DNA of 64,000 nt, from NCBI RefSeq assembly GCF_011612265.2, contig NZ_CP050134.2, positions 1,302,001-1,366,000 of the forward strand. The letters are read 5' to 3'. Under the pieces are notes generated by a model. That model ran no database searches, had not been told where the DNA came from, and saw nothing but the letters and a program-made list of their open reading frames with translations. This document shows positions 20,177-28,695 of the stretch, piece by piece. Source of the DNA: Corynebacterium matruchotii (lineage in GTDB: Bacteria > Actinomycetota > Actinomycetes > Mycobacteriales > Mycobacteriaceae). The stretch's first letter is position 1. Each line of letters starts with the position of its first letter. A program made the position numbers and the translations under genes.

Positions 20177-20752
20177 CCGCCCGGATTTCGCCCAGGTGCG
20201 GGTTGATGAGCGAGATGGTGGCCACTCCCAGGTTTTTGCCGTAGGGGTCGAGGATGAGCGATTGCAGCCCCACTAGCTGGTTGTTGACCATGACTGGTCC
20301 GCCGGAGTCGCCGGGATTGCGGGGTTATTGGGTTGGCGGATTACGAGTGCGTGCCGCACTCTAGTGTGATAGTTTTTCCCGATGACCTGCGGGAATTTAA
20401 ACCATATGGTTCCGGGGCGTTGTTGGGGTTTTCCACCGCCCATGCCGTAGCTGATGGTGGGGGTGCCGCGGGTGAGCGGGGGTAGTGATGCGGCTGTGGG
20501 TAAGGGAGTGGGGGTGATGGCGGGGTGGTCGGCTTCCATGATGGGGCGGGCGAGCCGGAGAACGCTGATGTCGGTGGTGGCGAGGTCTATCCAGCCGGAA
20601 ACTTTACGATTCCAGTGGTCGCCGAAGACGAACATGTCACCGGCAGTGCGGTGGCGGAGGAAGTGGCGGGCGGTCAGGATGAAGTAGGGGTCGATGAGTA
20701 CGCCGGAGCAGTAGCCGGTTGGGGTGTGGACCCGTACCAAAGAAGACAACAT
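20142..20752 (-). CDS. Trypsin-like serine protease (S1), no export signal, one frameshift
   Basis: About 203 residues after correction. The chymotrypsin-fold triad is readable: His in ILTARHFL, Asp in TTDISVLRLA and Ser in GDSGGP. The frame breaks near 20314: NPAIP continues as GDSGGPVMVNNQLVGLQ in another frame, with one C (G on the + strand) missing from a run of four. The frame upstream of the ATG closes within about 30 bases without any signal peptide, and the protein begins almost at the point where a mature trypsin would. It may be cytosolic, or an exported precursor may have lost its leader. It overlaps the helY 3' end and is divergent from the M24 peptidase. Confidence 0.82.
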
Positions 20753-20767
20753 AGTTACGATAATGCC

Positions 20768-21838
20768 ATGAGTGATTCAGTTTCGGTATCGACGTATTCG
20801 GGTAGGTTGCGGCGGGCGCAGGAGTTGTGTTCCCGCCGGGGGTTGGCGGGGTTGGTGCTTGGCCCGGGGGAGCAGTTGGCGTATTTGACCGGGTTGCGGT
20901 TTGATACGCATGAGCGGTTTTCGGCGCTGGTGGTTCCGGCCGTGGGGGAGATCCGGTTGGTGTTGCCGGTGGTGGATCGGGATGTGACGCCTGAAGAAAG
21001 GTTGGAAATCAAGGTAGAAACCTGGGTGGATGGTTCGTCGCCGTATGATTTGGTGCCGACTGGTCGCATAGGAGTGGGGGCAGAATTGGTTGCGAGTCAT
21101 GTGCTAAGGCTGATGCCGGGGCGGGAGTTGGTGTCGGCCACGGAGGTGCTCGCAGAATTATTTGTGAGTAAAGAGAAACTAGAACTTGAAGAATTACGGC
21201 GAGCTGGCAAAGCAATCGACCGCGTGCATGCACAGGTCCCGCAGTTGCTGCGTCCGGGGCGCACTGAGCGGAAGGTTGCAGCGGATCTTTCCCGGCTTAT
21301 CCTTGAAGAGCATGAAAAAGTTGATTTCGTCATCGTGGGCTCTGGGCCAAACGGTGCGAATCCGCATCACGAGTTTTCGGATCGCATTCTTGGATTGGGG
21401 GATATGGTGGTGGTTGATATTGGAGGTTCGTTGCAGTCGGGTTATCATTCGGATTGCACGCGCACGTATGTTGTGGGTGGCCCCGGCGCGGTTCCGCGCA
21501 TGTATCGGGTGCTTTACGACGCCCAGGCGGCCGCGGTGCGGACGGTTCGCCCGGGGGTGACGGCTGAGTCGGTGGATGCTGCCGCCCGGGAGGTGATTTC
21601 GGCGGCTGGTTTTGGGGAGTTTTTCATTCACCGGACGGGCCATGGGATTGGGTTGTCGCTGCATGAGGAGCCGTTTATTGTGGCGGGAAACACCATGGAG
21701 TTGTTGCCGGGGATGGCGTTTTCTGTCGAGCCGGGAATTTATATTCCGGGGAAGTGTGGGGCCCGGATTGAGGATATTGTGGCGGTGACTGAGGATGGGT
21801 GCGAGCTCATGAATAATCGGCCACGGGAGTTGTTATAA
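20768..21838 (+). CDS. M24 family aminopeptidase, Xaa-Pro dipeptidase-like
   Basis: 356 residues with the creatinase/prolidase fold: an N-terminal RNase H-like domain to about residue 130 and a C-terminal pita-bread domain. The five metal ligands are present: Asp in VVVDIGG, Asp in HSDCTRTY, His in HRTGHGIGLSLHE, Glu in SVEPGIYI and Glu in ARIEDIVAV. It cleaves Xaa-Pro bonds in peptides and acts in the cytosol. A longer frame begins at 20525, but ATG 20768 matches the family start, and the upstream part is antisense to the protease gene. Confidence 0.9.
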   Translation: MSDSVSVSTYSGRLRRAQELCSRRGLAGLVLGPGEQLAYLTGLRFDTHERFSALVVPAVGEIRLVLPVVDRDVTPEERLEIKVETWVDGSSPYDLVPTGRIGVGAELVASHVLRLMPGRELVSATEVLAELFVSKEKLELEELRRAGKAIDRVHAQVPQLLRPGRTERKVAADLSRLILEEHEKVDFVIVGSGPNGANPHHEFSDRILGLGDMVVVDIGGSLQSGYHSDCTRTYVVGGPGAVPRMYRVLYDAQAAAVRTVRPGVTAESVDAAAREVISAAGFGEFFIHRTGHGIGLSLHEEPFIVAGNTMELLPGMAFSVEPGIYIPGKCGARIEDIVAVTEDGCELMNNRPRELL

Positions 21839-21900
21839 ATTGCGGCGTGTTCGGTCTGGCGTGCGATGCGGTGGGGAGATTACGGCTAAACTCATTCGAT

Positions 21901-23163
21901 ATGACCGAACCACATGTCCAGATTCGTAGTGATGTTGATGATTCCGCTGTAACCGATAACGCTGTATCCGTAGTGGGGTTGTCGGCGATGGGCATGAGCG
22001 AGTTGGGGGCAACCGCGGTGGCTGTGTTGCGGGATGCGGATGTCATTTTGGGGTCGTGGCGGCAGTTGAATCTGTTGTCGGATGATATTACGGCGGAGCG
22101 GCGGCCGTGGCCGTCGCCGATGCTGCCGGCGCTGAACCGGATTTTTGGGGAATTGTCGGGGAAGAAGATAGCGGTGTTGGCCAGTGGGGATCCCATGTTT
22201 CATGGTATTGGTTCGACGTTGCGTCGTAAGTTTCCGCATATGTCTATCGTGGTGTATCCGCATGTGTCGTCGGCGTCGCTGGCGTGTGCCCGCTTGGGGT
22301 GGGCTGTGAACCGCACGGGGGTGTATTCGTTGGTGAATCAGGTGGTGGAGTCGCTGGTGTTGCCGATTGAGGCGGGGCAGCCGTTTTTGGTGTTGGGGCG
22401 GGACGATAAGACCCCGATGGAGATTTGCCAGTTGTTGGTGAGTATGGGGCAGCCGGATGCCCGGGTGGAGATTCTGAACGACTTGGGGTCGAAGGTGGAG
22501 GCGCATTCGGTGGGGTCGGCGGCGCAGCCGCCCCAGGTGGTGAGTGTGTTGAATGTGATTGCGGTGGTGCCGCAGCGGCAGGGGTGGGCCCGCACCCCGG
22601 GGTTGCCGGATTCCGCGTTTTCGCATGATGGCCAGTTGACCAAGTCGCATATTCGGGCGTTGACGGTGGCGGCCTTGGCGCCGCGGGAGGGGGAAACCTT
22701 GTGGGATATTGGGGGTGGGGCTGGCAGCGTGGCGATTGAGTGTTTGCGGGCCACGAATACGGGCAAGGCGGTGTGTTTTGAGGCGGATGAGATTCGTCGG
22801 GGGCGGATCCTGAAGAATGCTCGAAAATTAGGAGTGGCACACCGACTGGCGGTGCAGGGTGCAGCGCCGGATAATTACACGTCGGTGCCAGATAATCCGG
22901 ATGTGATTTTCATTGGTGGCGGGTTGACCATGCTGGGAGTGTTTGCGGATGCGTGGAATCGCCTAAAGGTTGGGGGCCGGATGGTTATTAATGCGGTCAC
23001 GATTGAGTCGGAACAGCAGCTATGGCAGTTGAAACAGCGCTATGGTGGTGAATTGGTGCGGTTGAGTGTGGCGAAGGAGCATCGGATTGGTTCGTTTGCC
23101 GCGTTTCAGCCGGCGCTGCCGGTCACCCAGTGGGTGGCCACGAAGCAACCGACTGTGACGTAA
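21901..23163 (+). CDS. cobL: Precorrin-6Y C5,15-methyltransferase (decarboxylating)
   Basis: CbiE-CbiT fusion that methylates C5 and C15 and decarboxylates the ring acetate in aerobic cobalamin synthesis. The N-terminal tetrapyrrole methylase half has VVGLSAMGMSELGATAVAVL and LASGDPMFHGIGSTL. The C-terminal Rossmann half (from about residue 235) has GETLWDIGGGAGSVAIE and DVIFIGGGLT. A longer frame begins at 21847; ATG 21901 is chosen because the MTEPH start fits the family better. First of the cobL-cobM-cobK group; cobM starts 21 bases after it with an AAGGAG site between. Confidence 0.93.
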   Translation: MTEPHVQIRSDVDDSAVTDNAVSVVGLSAMGMSELGATAVAVLRDADVILGSWRQLNLLSDDITAERRPWPSPMLPALNRIFGELSGKKIAVLASGDPMFHGIGSTLRRKFPHMSIVVYPHVSSASLACARLGWAVNRTGVYSLVNQVVESLVLPIEAGQPFLVLGRDDKTPMEICQLLVSMGQPDARVEILNDLGSKVEAHSVGSAAQPPQVVSVLNVIAVVPQRQGWARTPGLPDSAFSHDGQLTKSHIRALTVAALAPREGETLWDIGGGAGSVAIECLRATNTGKAVCFEADEIRRGRILKNARKLGVAHRLAVQGAAPDNYTSVPDNPDVIFIGGGLTMLGVFADAWNRLKVGGRMVINAVTIESEQQLWQLKQRYGGELVRLSVAKEHRIGSFAAFQPALPVTQWVATKQPTVT

Positions 23164-23184
23164 GTCAAGGAGAGTGGTCGTAGT

Positions 23185-23958
23185 ATGACCGTGTATTTTA
23201 TTGGTGCCGGCCCGGGCGCGGCGGATTTGTTGACGCTGCGGGCCGATCGGCTGATTCGTACGTGTGACATGTGTTTGTATGCGGGTTCGATAGTGCCGGA
23301 TGAGGTGTTGGCGCATACCCCGGAGGGGGCGGAGGTGATCAATACTGCTCGCATGCCGTTGGAGGAGATTATAGCGACGATTATTCGGGCGGATTCTGAA
23401 GGAAAGAATATTGCCCGCCTGCACTCGGGCGACCCCACATTGTATTCAGCTGTCGCAGAGCAGATACGGCGGCTGACAGAGGCGGGGATAGCTTATGAGA
23501 TTGTGCCAGGGGTGCCGGCGTTTTCGGCGGCTGCGGCGTCGTTGGGCCATGAGTTGACGGTGCCGACGGTGGGGCAGACGGTGATTTTGACTAGAGTGTC
23601 GGGTCGGGCGTCAGCCATGCCGGAGGGGGAGGATTTACCCACGTTGGGGGCGTCGGGGGCCACGATGGTGATTCATTTAGCGGCGCACGATATTCGCCGG
23701 GTGGTGGCGGAGTTGACGCCGAATTATGGACCTGATTGTCCGGTGGCGGTGGTGGCGTTTGCTAGCCGCCCGGCGGAGGTGATTGTGCGGGGCACGTTGG
23801 CGGATATTGCGGAGCAGGTGGAGTTGGCGGGGATTACCCGCACCGCGGTGATTATTGTGGGTCGGGTGTTGCAGGCGACGGAGTTCCCGGATTCGTTTTT
23901 GTATTCCGATGATCGGCCGCGTGATGATGAAGGGCGTACTATACCGTGCATGCATTAA
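23185..23958 (+). CDS. cobM: Precorrin-4 C11-methyltransferase
   Basis: 257 residues of the tetrapyrrole methylase family. The opening VYFIGAGPGAADLLTLR binds SAM with the conserved GAGPG loop, and RLHSGDPTLYSAVAEQIR is the second family motif. The YEIVPGVPAFSAAAASLG segment is typical of CobM/CbiF. It methylates C11 of precorrin-4 to give precorrin-5. Its last 13 bases overlap the cobK start, implying translational coupling. Confidence 0.95.
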   Translation: MTVYFIGAGPGAADLLTLRADRLIRTCDMCLYAGSIVPDEVLAHTPEGAEVINTARMPLEEIIATIIRADSEGKNIARLHSGDPTLYSAVAEQIRRLTEAGIAYEIVPGVPAFSAAAASLGHELTVPTVGQTVILTRVSGRASAMPEGEDLPTLGASGATMVIHLAAHDIRRVVAELTPNYGPDCPVAVVAFASRPAEVIVRGTLADIAEQVELAGITRTAVIIVGRVLQATEFPDSFLYSDDRPRDDEGRTIPCMH

Positions 23959-24680
23959 TTTTGGGTGGTACTCATGAGGGCCGGGAGTTAGCCCGGTTGC
24001 TTGTCGACGCTGGGTGGTATGTGACTAGTTCGCTTGCTGGTCGGGTTGCGGCGCCACGCCTGCCGGTGGGGGAGGTGCGGGTTGGTGGTTTTGGTGGGCC
24101 TGCCGGTTTGACCCGGTGGCTTATGGGTAGTCAGATTGATGTGATTATTGATGCCACTCACCCGTTTGCGGAGCGGATTTCGTATTCCGCGGCGGAGGCC
24201 GCGAATGCTACCGGGGTGCCGCTGATAGCATTGCACCGGCCGGCGTGGACGCCGGAGCCGCGGGATAAGTGGATTCTGGTGCAGTCCATGGCGGAGGCGG
24301 CTCGGATTGCGGCCCAGCAGTTTCATCACGTGTTTTTGACGATTGGCCGGCAACAGTTGGCTCCGTTTGCTGATGATCCGCATAATTTATATGTGATTCG
24401 GGCGGTGGAGCCGCCGCAGGTGGTGTTGCCGAAGCGGAATCGGGTGATTTTGTCCCGTGGCCCGTTTACTGTGGCGGATGAGAAGAAGCTGATGCGGGAT
24501 AATCAGATTGATTGTGTGGTGACAAAAAACTCCGGGGGCGAGTTAACTCGTGCGAAGTTGGTCGCCGCCCGGGAGTTGGGGATTACGGTGATTATGGTGC
24601 AGCGCCCCCAGTTGCCGAAGGTGAAAACGGTGGTGCACACCCCGGCGGAGGTGCTGCAGATGCTGTCAGATTCTGTTTAG
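23946..24680 (+). CDS. cobK: Precorrin-6A reductase
   Basis: 244 residues. The N-terminal dinucleotide-binding signature ALILGGTHEGRELARLL and the family motif IDATHPFAERIS identify CobK/CbiJ, which reduces precorrin-6A to 6B with NADPH. VVTKNSGGELTRAKLVAARELGI and the VIMVQRPQLP ending are also typical. It starts within the cobM 3' end and its stop overlaps the convergent secreted-protein gene by 4 bases. No cobF (precorrin-5 C1-methyltransferase), which would act just before it, is in the window. Confidence 0.94.
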   Translation: MHALILGGTHEGRELARLLVDAGWYVTSSLAGRVAAPRLPVGEVRVGGFGGPAGLTRWLMGSQIDVIIDATHPFAERISYSAAEAANATGVPLIALHRPAWTPEPRDKWILVQSMAEAARIAAQQFHHVFLTIGRQQLAPFADDPHNLYVIRAVEPPQVVLPKRNRVILSRGPFTVADEKKLMRDNQIDCVVTKNSGGELTRAKLVAARELGITVIMVQRPQLPKVKTVVHTPAEVLQMLSDSV

Positions 24681-25099
24681 ATGTGGAAGAAGTTGTACAC
24701 GGCTACCCGCAGCGGCCCAATGACCAGGCCGATGACACCCATGACGCCGAGGATGAGTACCGCGGTTTGGATGGTGGGGTTTTGCCGCTCAAACCAAGCT
24801 TCGGATTTGGAGCTGCCGTCGCCGACTTTGAGTTTTTTCACCTCTGCGGAGCCTGAGGAATTCTTCGTCACACCCGGCACGCCGGCGGTGTGGTGCAGGT
24901 CCGTGTTGTTGTTTTCCGACGATAACCCGTTCCCTTGGGCGGAGCCTTCTTCCGGTTTGGAAGAGAGTGATTGCTCAGCGGAGGTTGCCTGGTCAGCGCT
25001 GCCGGTGTTGGGGGCGGCGTAGGCGGCGGTAGTACCGGTAGCAATCAGGGCAGTGGTGGTTGCAACGATGAGAGCGCGGGTGATCTTCATGCGAAACAA
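24677..25099 (-). CDS. Secreted or membrane-anchored protein, function unknown
   Basis: 140 residues. A clear signal peptide (MKITRALIVATTTALIATGTT, then AAYA-AP as cleavage region) precedes a low-complexity stretch rich in Ser, Gly, Glu and Asn to about residue 95. One C-terminal transmembrane helix (TAVLILGVMGVIGLVIGPL) follows, with a short end (RVAVYNFFHI). Topology would be an extracytoplasmic Ser-rich domain anchored at its C-terminus. M4 (MKIT) is the likely start. It sits convergent to cobK and upstream, in its own direction, of nothing recognisable. A role in cobalt or corrinoid uptake would be a guess from position only. Confidence 0.7.
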   Translation of the reverse strand: MFRMKITRALIVATTTALIATGTTAAYAAPNTGSADQATSAEQSLSSKPEEGSAQGNGLSSENNNTDLHHTAGVPGVTKNSSGSAEVKKLKVGDGSSKSEAWFERQNPTIQTAVLILGVMGVIGLVIGPLRVAVYNFFHI

Positions 25100-25171
25100 A
25101 ACGAGTCCTCCTCGATGGACAAAAAATTCAATAAGAAAGTTATTGGATGAGACTAATACAAACTTAGTTCA

Positions 25172-26698
25172 CTAGCCATATCGTCGAGAAGTAAAGACCC
25201 GTTTCACTCCCCCCTCATCAGTGCCCACACCCGCTTGGTATGTGCGGGTGGTTGAGGCGCCGATGATGAGCATGGTTTGCATGTCAACCACGGACGGATC
25301 GAAATCAGCAAGAGTGGTAACGGTGACTTGTTCGTGGTTGCTACCCACCGCCCGCGCCACGATAACGGGGGTAGTGGGAGCCTGATATTCCGCCACGATT
25401 TTCTTGAGGATGGCCACTTGATCGCGGCGTTCTTTGGACGCTGGATTGTACACGGCGAACGCCATGTCGGCGCCGGCGAGTGCCCGCACCCGGTTTTCCA
25501 CCACTTCGAATGGTTTTAGCCGGTCCGAGAGGGAGATCATGCCGAAGTCATGCCCGAGCGGGGCGCCCACCCGGGACGCCACCGCCTGGGCCGCGGTCAT
25601 GCCCGGCACGATCCGCACCGGCACATCCCGCCATTGGTCGTCGTCGGCGGTTTCGATCACGGCCGCGGCCATGGCGAATACCCCGGGGTCCCCGGAGGAC
25701 ACCACCGCCACCCGCCGACCACGTTTGGCCAGGTCCAGGGCCATGGCGGCCCGTTCCGCCTCCACCTTGTTGTCCGACGAATGCCGTTTCTGGCCGGCCC
25801 GGTGCGGCACCCGGTTGACATAGGTGGAGTAGCCAACAATGTCGGTGGCGTGGGCGAGTTCCATGGTGGCTTCCGGCGTGATCCATTGGGGGGAGCCCGG
25901 ACCCAGGCCCACAACCACGACTTCGCCGCGTGGCTTATCGCCGGCGGGGATCGCGTCGGTGGCATCGATTCCCCCGGTGGAGGGCACGACCGCCACCGCG
26001 AAATAGGGGATGGTTTCCGGGTCGGCGGCTAGCACCGGGATAATGGTTTCGTCGGTCATACTGGCCCGCACCACAACGTAGGCTTTGTCGGCCACACCGG
26101 CGTCGATGAGGGCCTGTTTCACCTTGGGGAAGGTTCGCCCAAGCTTCATGATGACGGCGCAGTCGGTGTCCCGCAGCCGGGCGGTCAAAACCACCTGGTC
26201 CAGGGTTCCTGGCAGCACCGTGAGTATTTCTTCTTCCTCGCACAAAGGTTGGCCGAGCGCGTCGGCGGCCGCGGTGATGGAGGGAATGCCGGGGATGATG
26301 GTGCTGGGGAATTGTTCCGCCAGCACCCGGTGCAAGTGCTGGTAGGAGCTGTACAGCATGGGGTCGCCCAGGGTGAGGACGGCCACGGTTTTGCCGGCCG
26401 CCAGGTGGGCGGCAAGCCGGGTGGTGGCCTCCAGGTAGAAGTCCGCCATGGCGCCGGCGTAGCCACCGGGGTGGTCGACAATGCCGGTGGTGACGGGGTA
26501 TTCCAACAGTTCCAGCTCGTGGTTATCGCTGAGGTAGTTGGTGGCGATGGTTTTCGCGGCGGATACTCCACCGGGTCGGGCGTGGAAGGCGATCACGTCG
26601 GCGGTTTGGATGGCCTTGACCGCTTTGATAGTGAGCAGTTCGGGGTCGCCGGGCCCAACCCCAACGCCGATGAGGGTACCGGTAGGTGGCTGTGTCAT
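25172..26698 (-). CDS. cobIJ: CobIJ fusion: precorrin-2 C20- and precorrin-3B C17-methyltransferase
   Basis: 508 residues with two tetrapyrrole methylase domains. The first (CobI) has LIGVGVGPGDPELLTIKAV and VLTLGDPMLYSSYQHL. The second (CobJ), from about residue 245, has VVVVGLGPGSPQWITPEA, the YVNR motif in YSTYVNRVPHR, and VVSSGDPGVFAMAA. It performs the C20 methylation of precorrin-2 and the ring-contracting C17 methylation of precorrin-3B. The frame is open to 27064 upstream, but MTQPPTGTLIG at 26698 is the family start and overlaps the cobH stop as ATGA. Fused CobIJ is usual in mycobacteria and corynebacteria. Confidence 0.95.
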   Translation of the reverse strand: MTQPPTGTLIGVGVGPGDPELLTIKAVKAIQTADVIAFHARPGGVSAAKTIATNYLSDNHELELLEYPVTTGIVDHPGGYAGAMADFYLEATTRLAAHLAAGKTVAVLTLGDPMLYSSYQHLHRVLAEQFPSTIIPGIPSITAAADALGQPLCEEEEILTVLPGTLDQVVLTARLRDTDCAVIMKLGRTFPKVKQALIDAGVADKAYVVVRASMTDETIIPVLAADPETIPYFAVAVVPSTGGIDATDAIPAGDKPRGEVVVVGLGPGSPQWITPEATMELAHATDIVGYSTYVNRVPHRAGQKRHSSDNKVEAERAAMALDLAKRGRRVAVVSSGDPGVFAMAAAVIETADDDQWRDVPVRIVPGMTAAQAVASRVGAPLGHDFGMISLSDRLKPFEVVENRVRALAGADMAFAVYNPASKERRDQVAILKKIVAEYQAPTTPVIVARAVGSNHEQVTVTTLADFDPSVVDMQTMLIIGASTTRTYQAGVGTDEGGVKRVFTSRRYG

Positions 26699-27348
26699 GA
26701 TTGTTCTAGGATCTCTTTTTCGGTGGCGAGGGCGTTGATGGCGGCGCAGGTGATGGCCGAGCCGCCTCGACGCCCGTGGACGGTAAGGAATTCGGTGCCG
26801 ACCGCCGTGGCGGCGGAAGCGAGTGCTTGTTTCGATTCCGCCGCCCCAACGAATCCCACGGGGATGCCGAGGATAGCGGCAGGGCGGGGGCGGGCCGGGT
26901 CCGCCAGTAACCAGTTCAGGAGGTGAAACAGGGCGGTGGGGGCGTTGCCGATGGCCACCACCGCGCCATCGAGGTGGGGTTCCCACAGCTCCACGGCGGC
27001 GGCGGTGCGGGTGGTCCCTAACTGTTTCGCCAATCCCGGAACCCGATCGTCGCGGAGGAAACATAGTGCCTCGTTGTTGTGGGGGAGTCGGGTCCGGGTG
27101 ATGCCAGAGTGCACCATGAACACATCCGTGAGGATGGGCTTGCCCACGGCCAACGCCATCCGGGCGGCCGTCACCAGGTGTGGGGAGAACTCGATGTCGC
27201 GCGCCAGGTCGGTTTGCCCCGCCGCGTGGATCATGCGCACGGCAACTTGCGCCTGATCCGGGGTGAACGCGCCAAGGTCGGCCTCGGCGCGGATGAGGGC
27301 AAAGGACTGGCGGTAGATTTCATTACCGTCGGTGAGATATTCAAACAT
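26695..27348 (-). CDS. cobH: Precorrin-8X methylmutase
   Basis: 217 residues from MFEYLTDGNEIYRQS. It moves the C11 methyl to C12 to form hydrogenobyrinate. Family features include MIHAAGQTDLARDIEFSP with the catalytic His in the R-M-I-H-A segment, TDVFMVHSGITR, and AIGNAPTALFHLL followed by GIPVGFVGAAESK. The frame stays open upstream to 27432, but that part does not look like CobH. The stop overlaps the cobIJ start by 4 bases, so cobG-cobH-cobIJ form one transcript on the - strand. Confidence 0.95.
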   Translation of the reverse strand: MFEYLTDGNEIYRQSFALIRAEADLGAFTPDQAQVAVRMIHAAGQTDLARDIEFSPHLVTAARMALAVGKPILTDVFMVHSGITRTRLPHNNEALCFLRDDRVPGLAKQLGTTRTAAAVELWEPHLDGAVVAIGNAPTALFHLLNWLLADPARPRPAAILGIPVGFVGAAESKQALASAATAVGTEFLTVHGRRGGSAITCAAINALATEKEILEQS

Positions 27349-27353
27349 GTTTT

Positions 27354-28505
27354 CTATCGTTGGTGGGTGATGAGGTATTCGCCTTCGGCAACGGCCAAAT
27401 ATTCGGTGTGGGCGACCCGGGGATGCCCACACCGGCGATCACAGCCGGAGAAATGCACCAGGCCATCGGGAATATTATCACTGTTCATGAGGGCCACAGC
27501 ATCGTCGTGGGTGTGCGACTTGGATTTCGCGCACCCGGGGAGCCCGGTGCAGGCGGTGATGCGCAGCCAGGGGGAGTCCGCGTCGAAAATAAGTCCGAGC
27601 GGGGCGAGCGCCTTAATGGCGGCTTCGGCATGGGATTCGTCAAGGTCGTGGATGACAAGTGACGCCCACGGGGTGATGGTGGTTTCCGCACCCAAGGTGG
27701 CGAGCATAGCGGCGACGGCGGCGGGGAAGAACCCGAACCGCAGCCCGGCGCCCAAGGTGACGCGCCCGTGATCGTTATCGATCCAGCCGATGGGTGCGGC
27801 GGTGGTTTCCGGCACGGCGGGCAGCTCATCCAGCTTGTCGACGGCAAACGCTTCGGCAATGTCTGCCAGGATGAGGGAGATGTCCTCGGGGGTTTCGTGC
27901 AACCGCCACGCATCACCCCGGTGGGCTTGCCACCAGGCAGCAGCGAAGGCGAGCACCTCCGGCACATCCGACTCGGAGACGGTGACGTGTTGGGGGGCTC
28001 CGCCTAACACCAGTTGGTAGCGGTCACCAACCTTGCGGGCTGCGAAGTCGGGTTCTTGGCTAATGATGGCCCCATCCCCAGCGTCGATGCCGAAAAGGGT
28101 GCGGCCGGACAGGCCGGCGGTTGCGTCGGTGGCCAGGAGGGCTGCATCCAGGGCGTCGACAAGCGGCCAAAGTTCAGGGGACAGGGGAGATGCGATGATG
28201 TTGCGGATTTTGTCGTGGGGCTGGGAGGGGACAAAACCGGCTTGGGTGACCACGCACCCAAATTCTTGGTCTTGGGTGACGCCGCGGAATTGCATATTAC
28301 CGCGGGTGGTGACGTGAATGTTGCCGTCGCCGAGTTCGGTGGCGATGCGGGCAATGTCGGCCCATTGTTGAGGTCGCACGTGGCCGCCGGGGAAGCGGAC
28401 CCGCCCGATAGAGCCGTCGGTGGCGTGGTGGAGTTTGAATGCACCTGGGCAAATATCGCCTCGGGTGCGGTCTGGGGCTGAAATAAGGGAAGTCATGGTG
28501 CTCAT
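27354..28505 (-). CDS. cobG: Precorrin-3B synthase
   Basis: Monooxygenase-like sulfite/nitrite reductase-family enzyme that makes precorrin-3B with oxygen, which places this cluster on the aerobic cobalamin route. About 383 residues. The duplicated ferredoxin-like half-domains contain GRVRFPGGHVRPQQW and GNIHVTTRGNMQFRGV. The C-terminal iron-sulfur/siroheme-type cysteines are in CTGLPGCAKSKSH and HFSGCDRRCGHP. Either ATG 28505 or 28496 could be the start; AGGATG precedes the second. The gene ends 5 bases before cobH and is divergent from cobN. Confidence 0.92.
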   Translation of the reverse strand: MSTMTSLISAPDRTRGDICPGAFKLHHATDGSIGRVRFPGGHVRPQQWADIARIATELGDGNIHVTTRGNMQFRGVTQDQEFGCVVTQAGFVPSQPHDKIRNIIASPLSPELWPLVDALDAALLATDATAGLSGRTLFGIDAGDGAIISQEPDFAARKVGDRYQLVLGGAPQHVTVSESDVPEVLAFAAAWWQAHRGDAWRLHETPEDISLILADIAEAFAVDKLDELPAVPETTAAPIGWIDNDHGRVTLGAGLRFGFFPAAVAAMLATLGAETTITPWASLVIHDLDESHAEAAIKALAPLGLIFDADSPWLRITACTGLPGCAKSKSHTHDDAVALMNSDNIPDGLVHFSGCDRRCGHPRVAHTEYLAVAEGEYLITHQR

Positions 28506-28551
28506 CCTAGTGCGAAATCTCATTATCCGACCAAGTAGGCTAATGTGATTT

Positions 28552-28632
28552 TATGCTGTGGTCCTGGAAACCAGTGGAATTCTGGGCGGTCGCGCCACTG
28601 TCATAGTCAGACCCTGGACCAGGCGTTATTGC
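28552..28632 (+). ncRNA. Cobalamin riboswitch upstream of cobN
   Basis: The leader of cobN carries the conserved core of the cobalamin riboswitch: a CCAGTGGAATTCTGGGCGGT region, then the hallmark GCGCCACTGTCATAG and AGTCAGACC, ending with CCTGG pairing back towards the start. The order and spacing match the B12-box consensus (GCCACTG followed by AGTCAGA). Downstream, AAAGGCGC-TCACC and a GAAAGGA ribosome binding site at 28677-28683 precede the GTG start, so control of translation initiation by adenosyl- or methylcobalamin is likely. Exact ends of the aptamer are estimates. Confidence 0.85.
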
Positions 28633-28695
28633 CTTTCGCTCCTAGATTAAAAGGCGCGTCACCTTAAACCAGTTTTTGAAAGGACTATTTTTCTC

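Noticed and set aside
20525..20767. N-terminal extension of the M24 peptidase
   Set aside because: Overlaps the protease gene on the other strand and has no family similarity.
26699..27064. N-terminal extension of cobIJ in the same frame
   Set aside because: Arg/Pro-rich, antisense-like sequence overlapping cobH. The CobI start motif begins at 26698.
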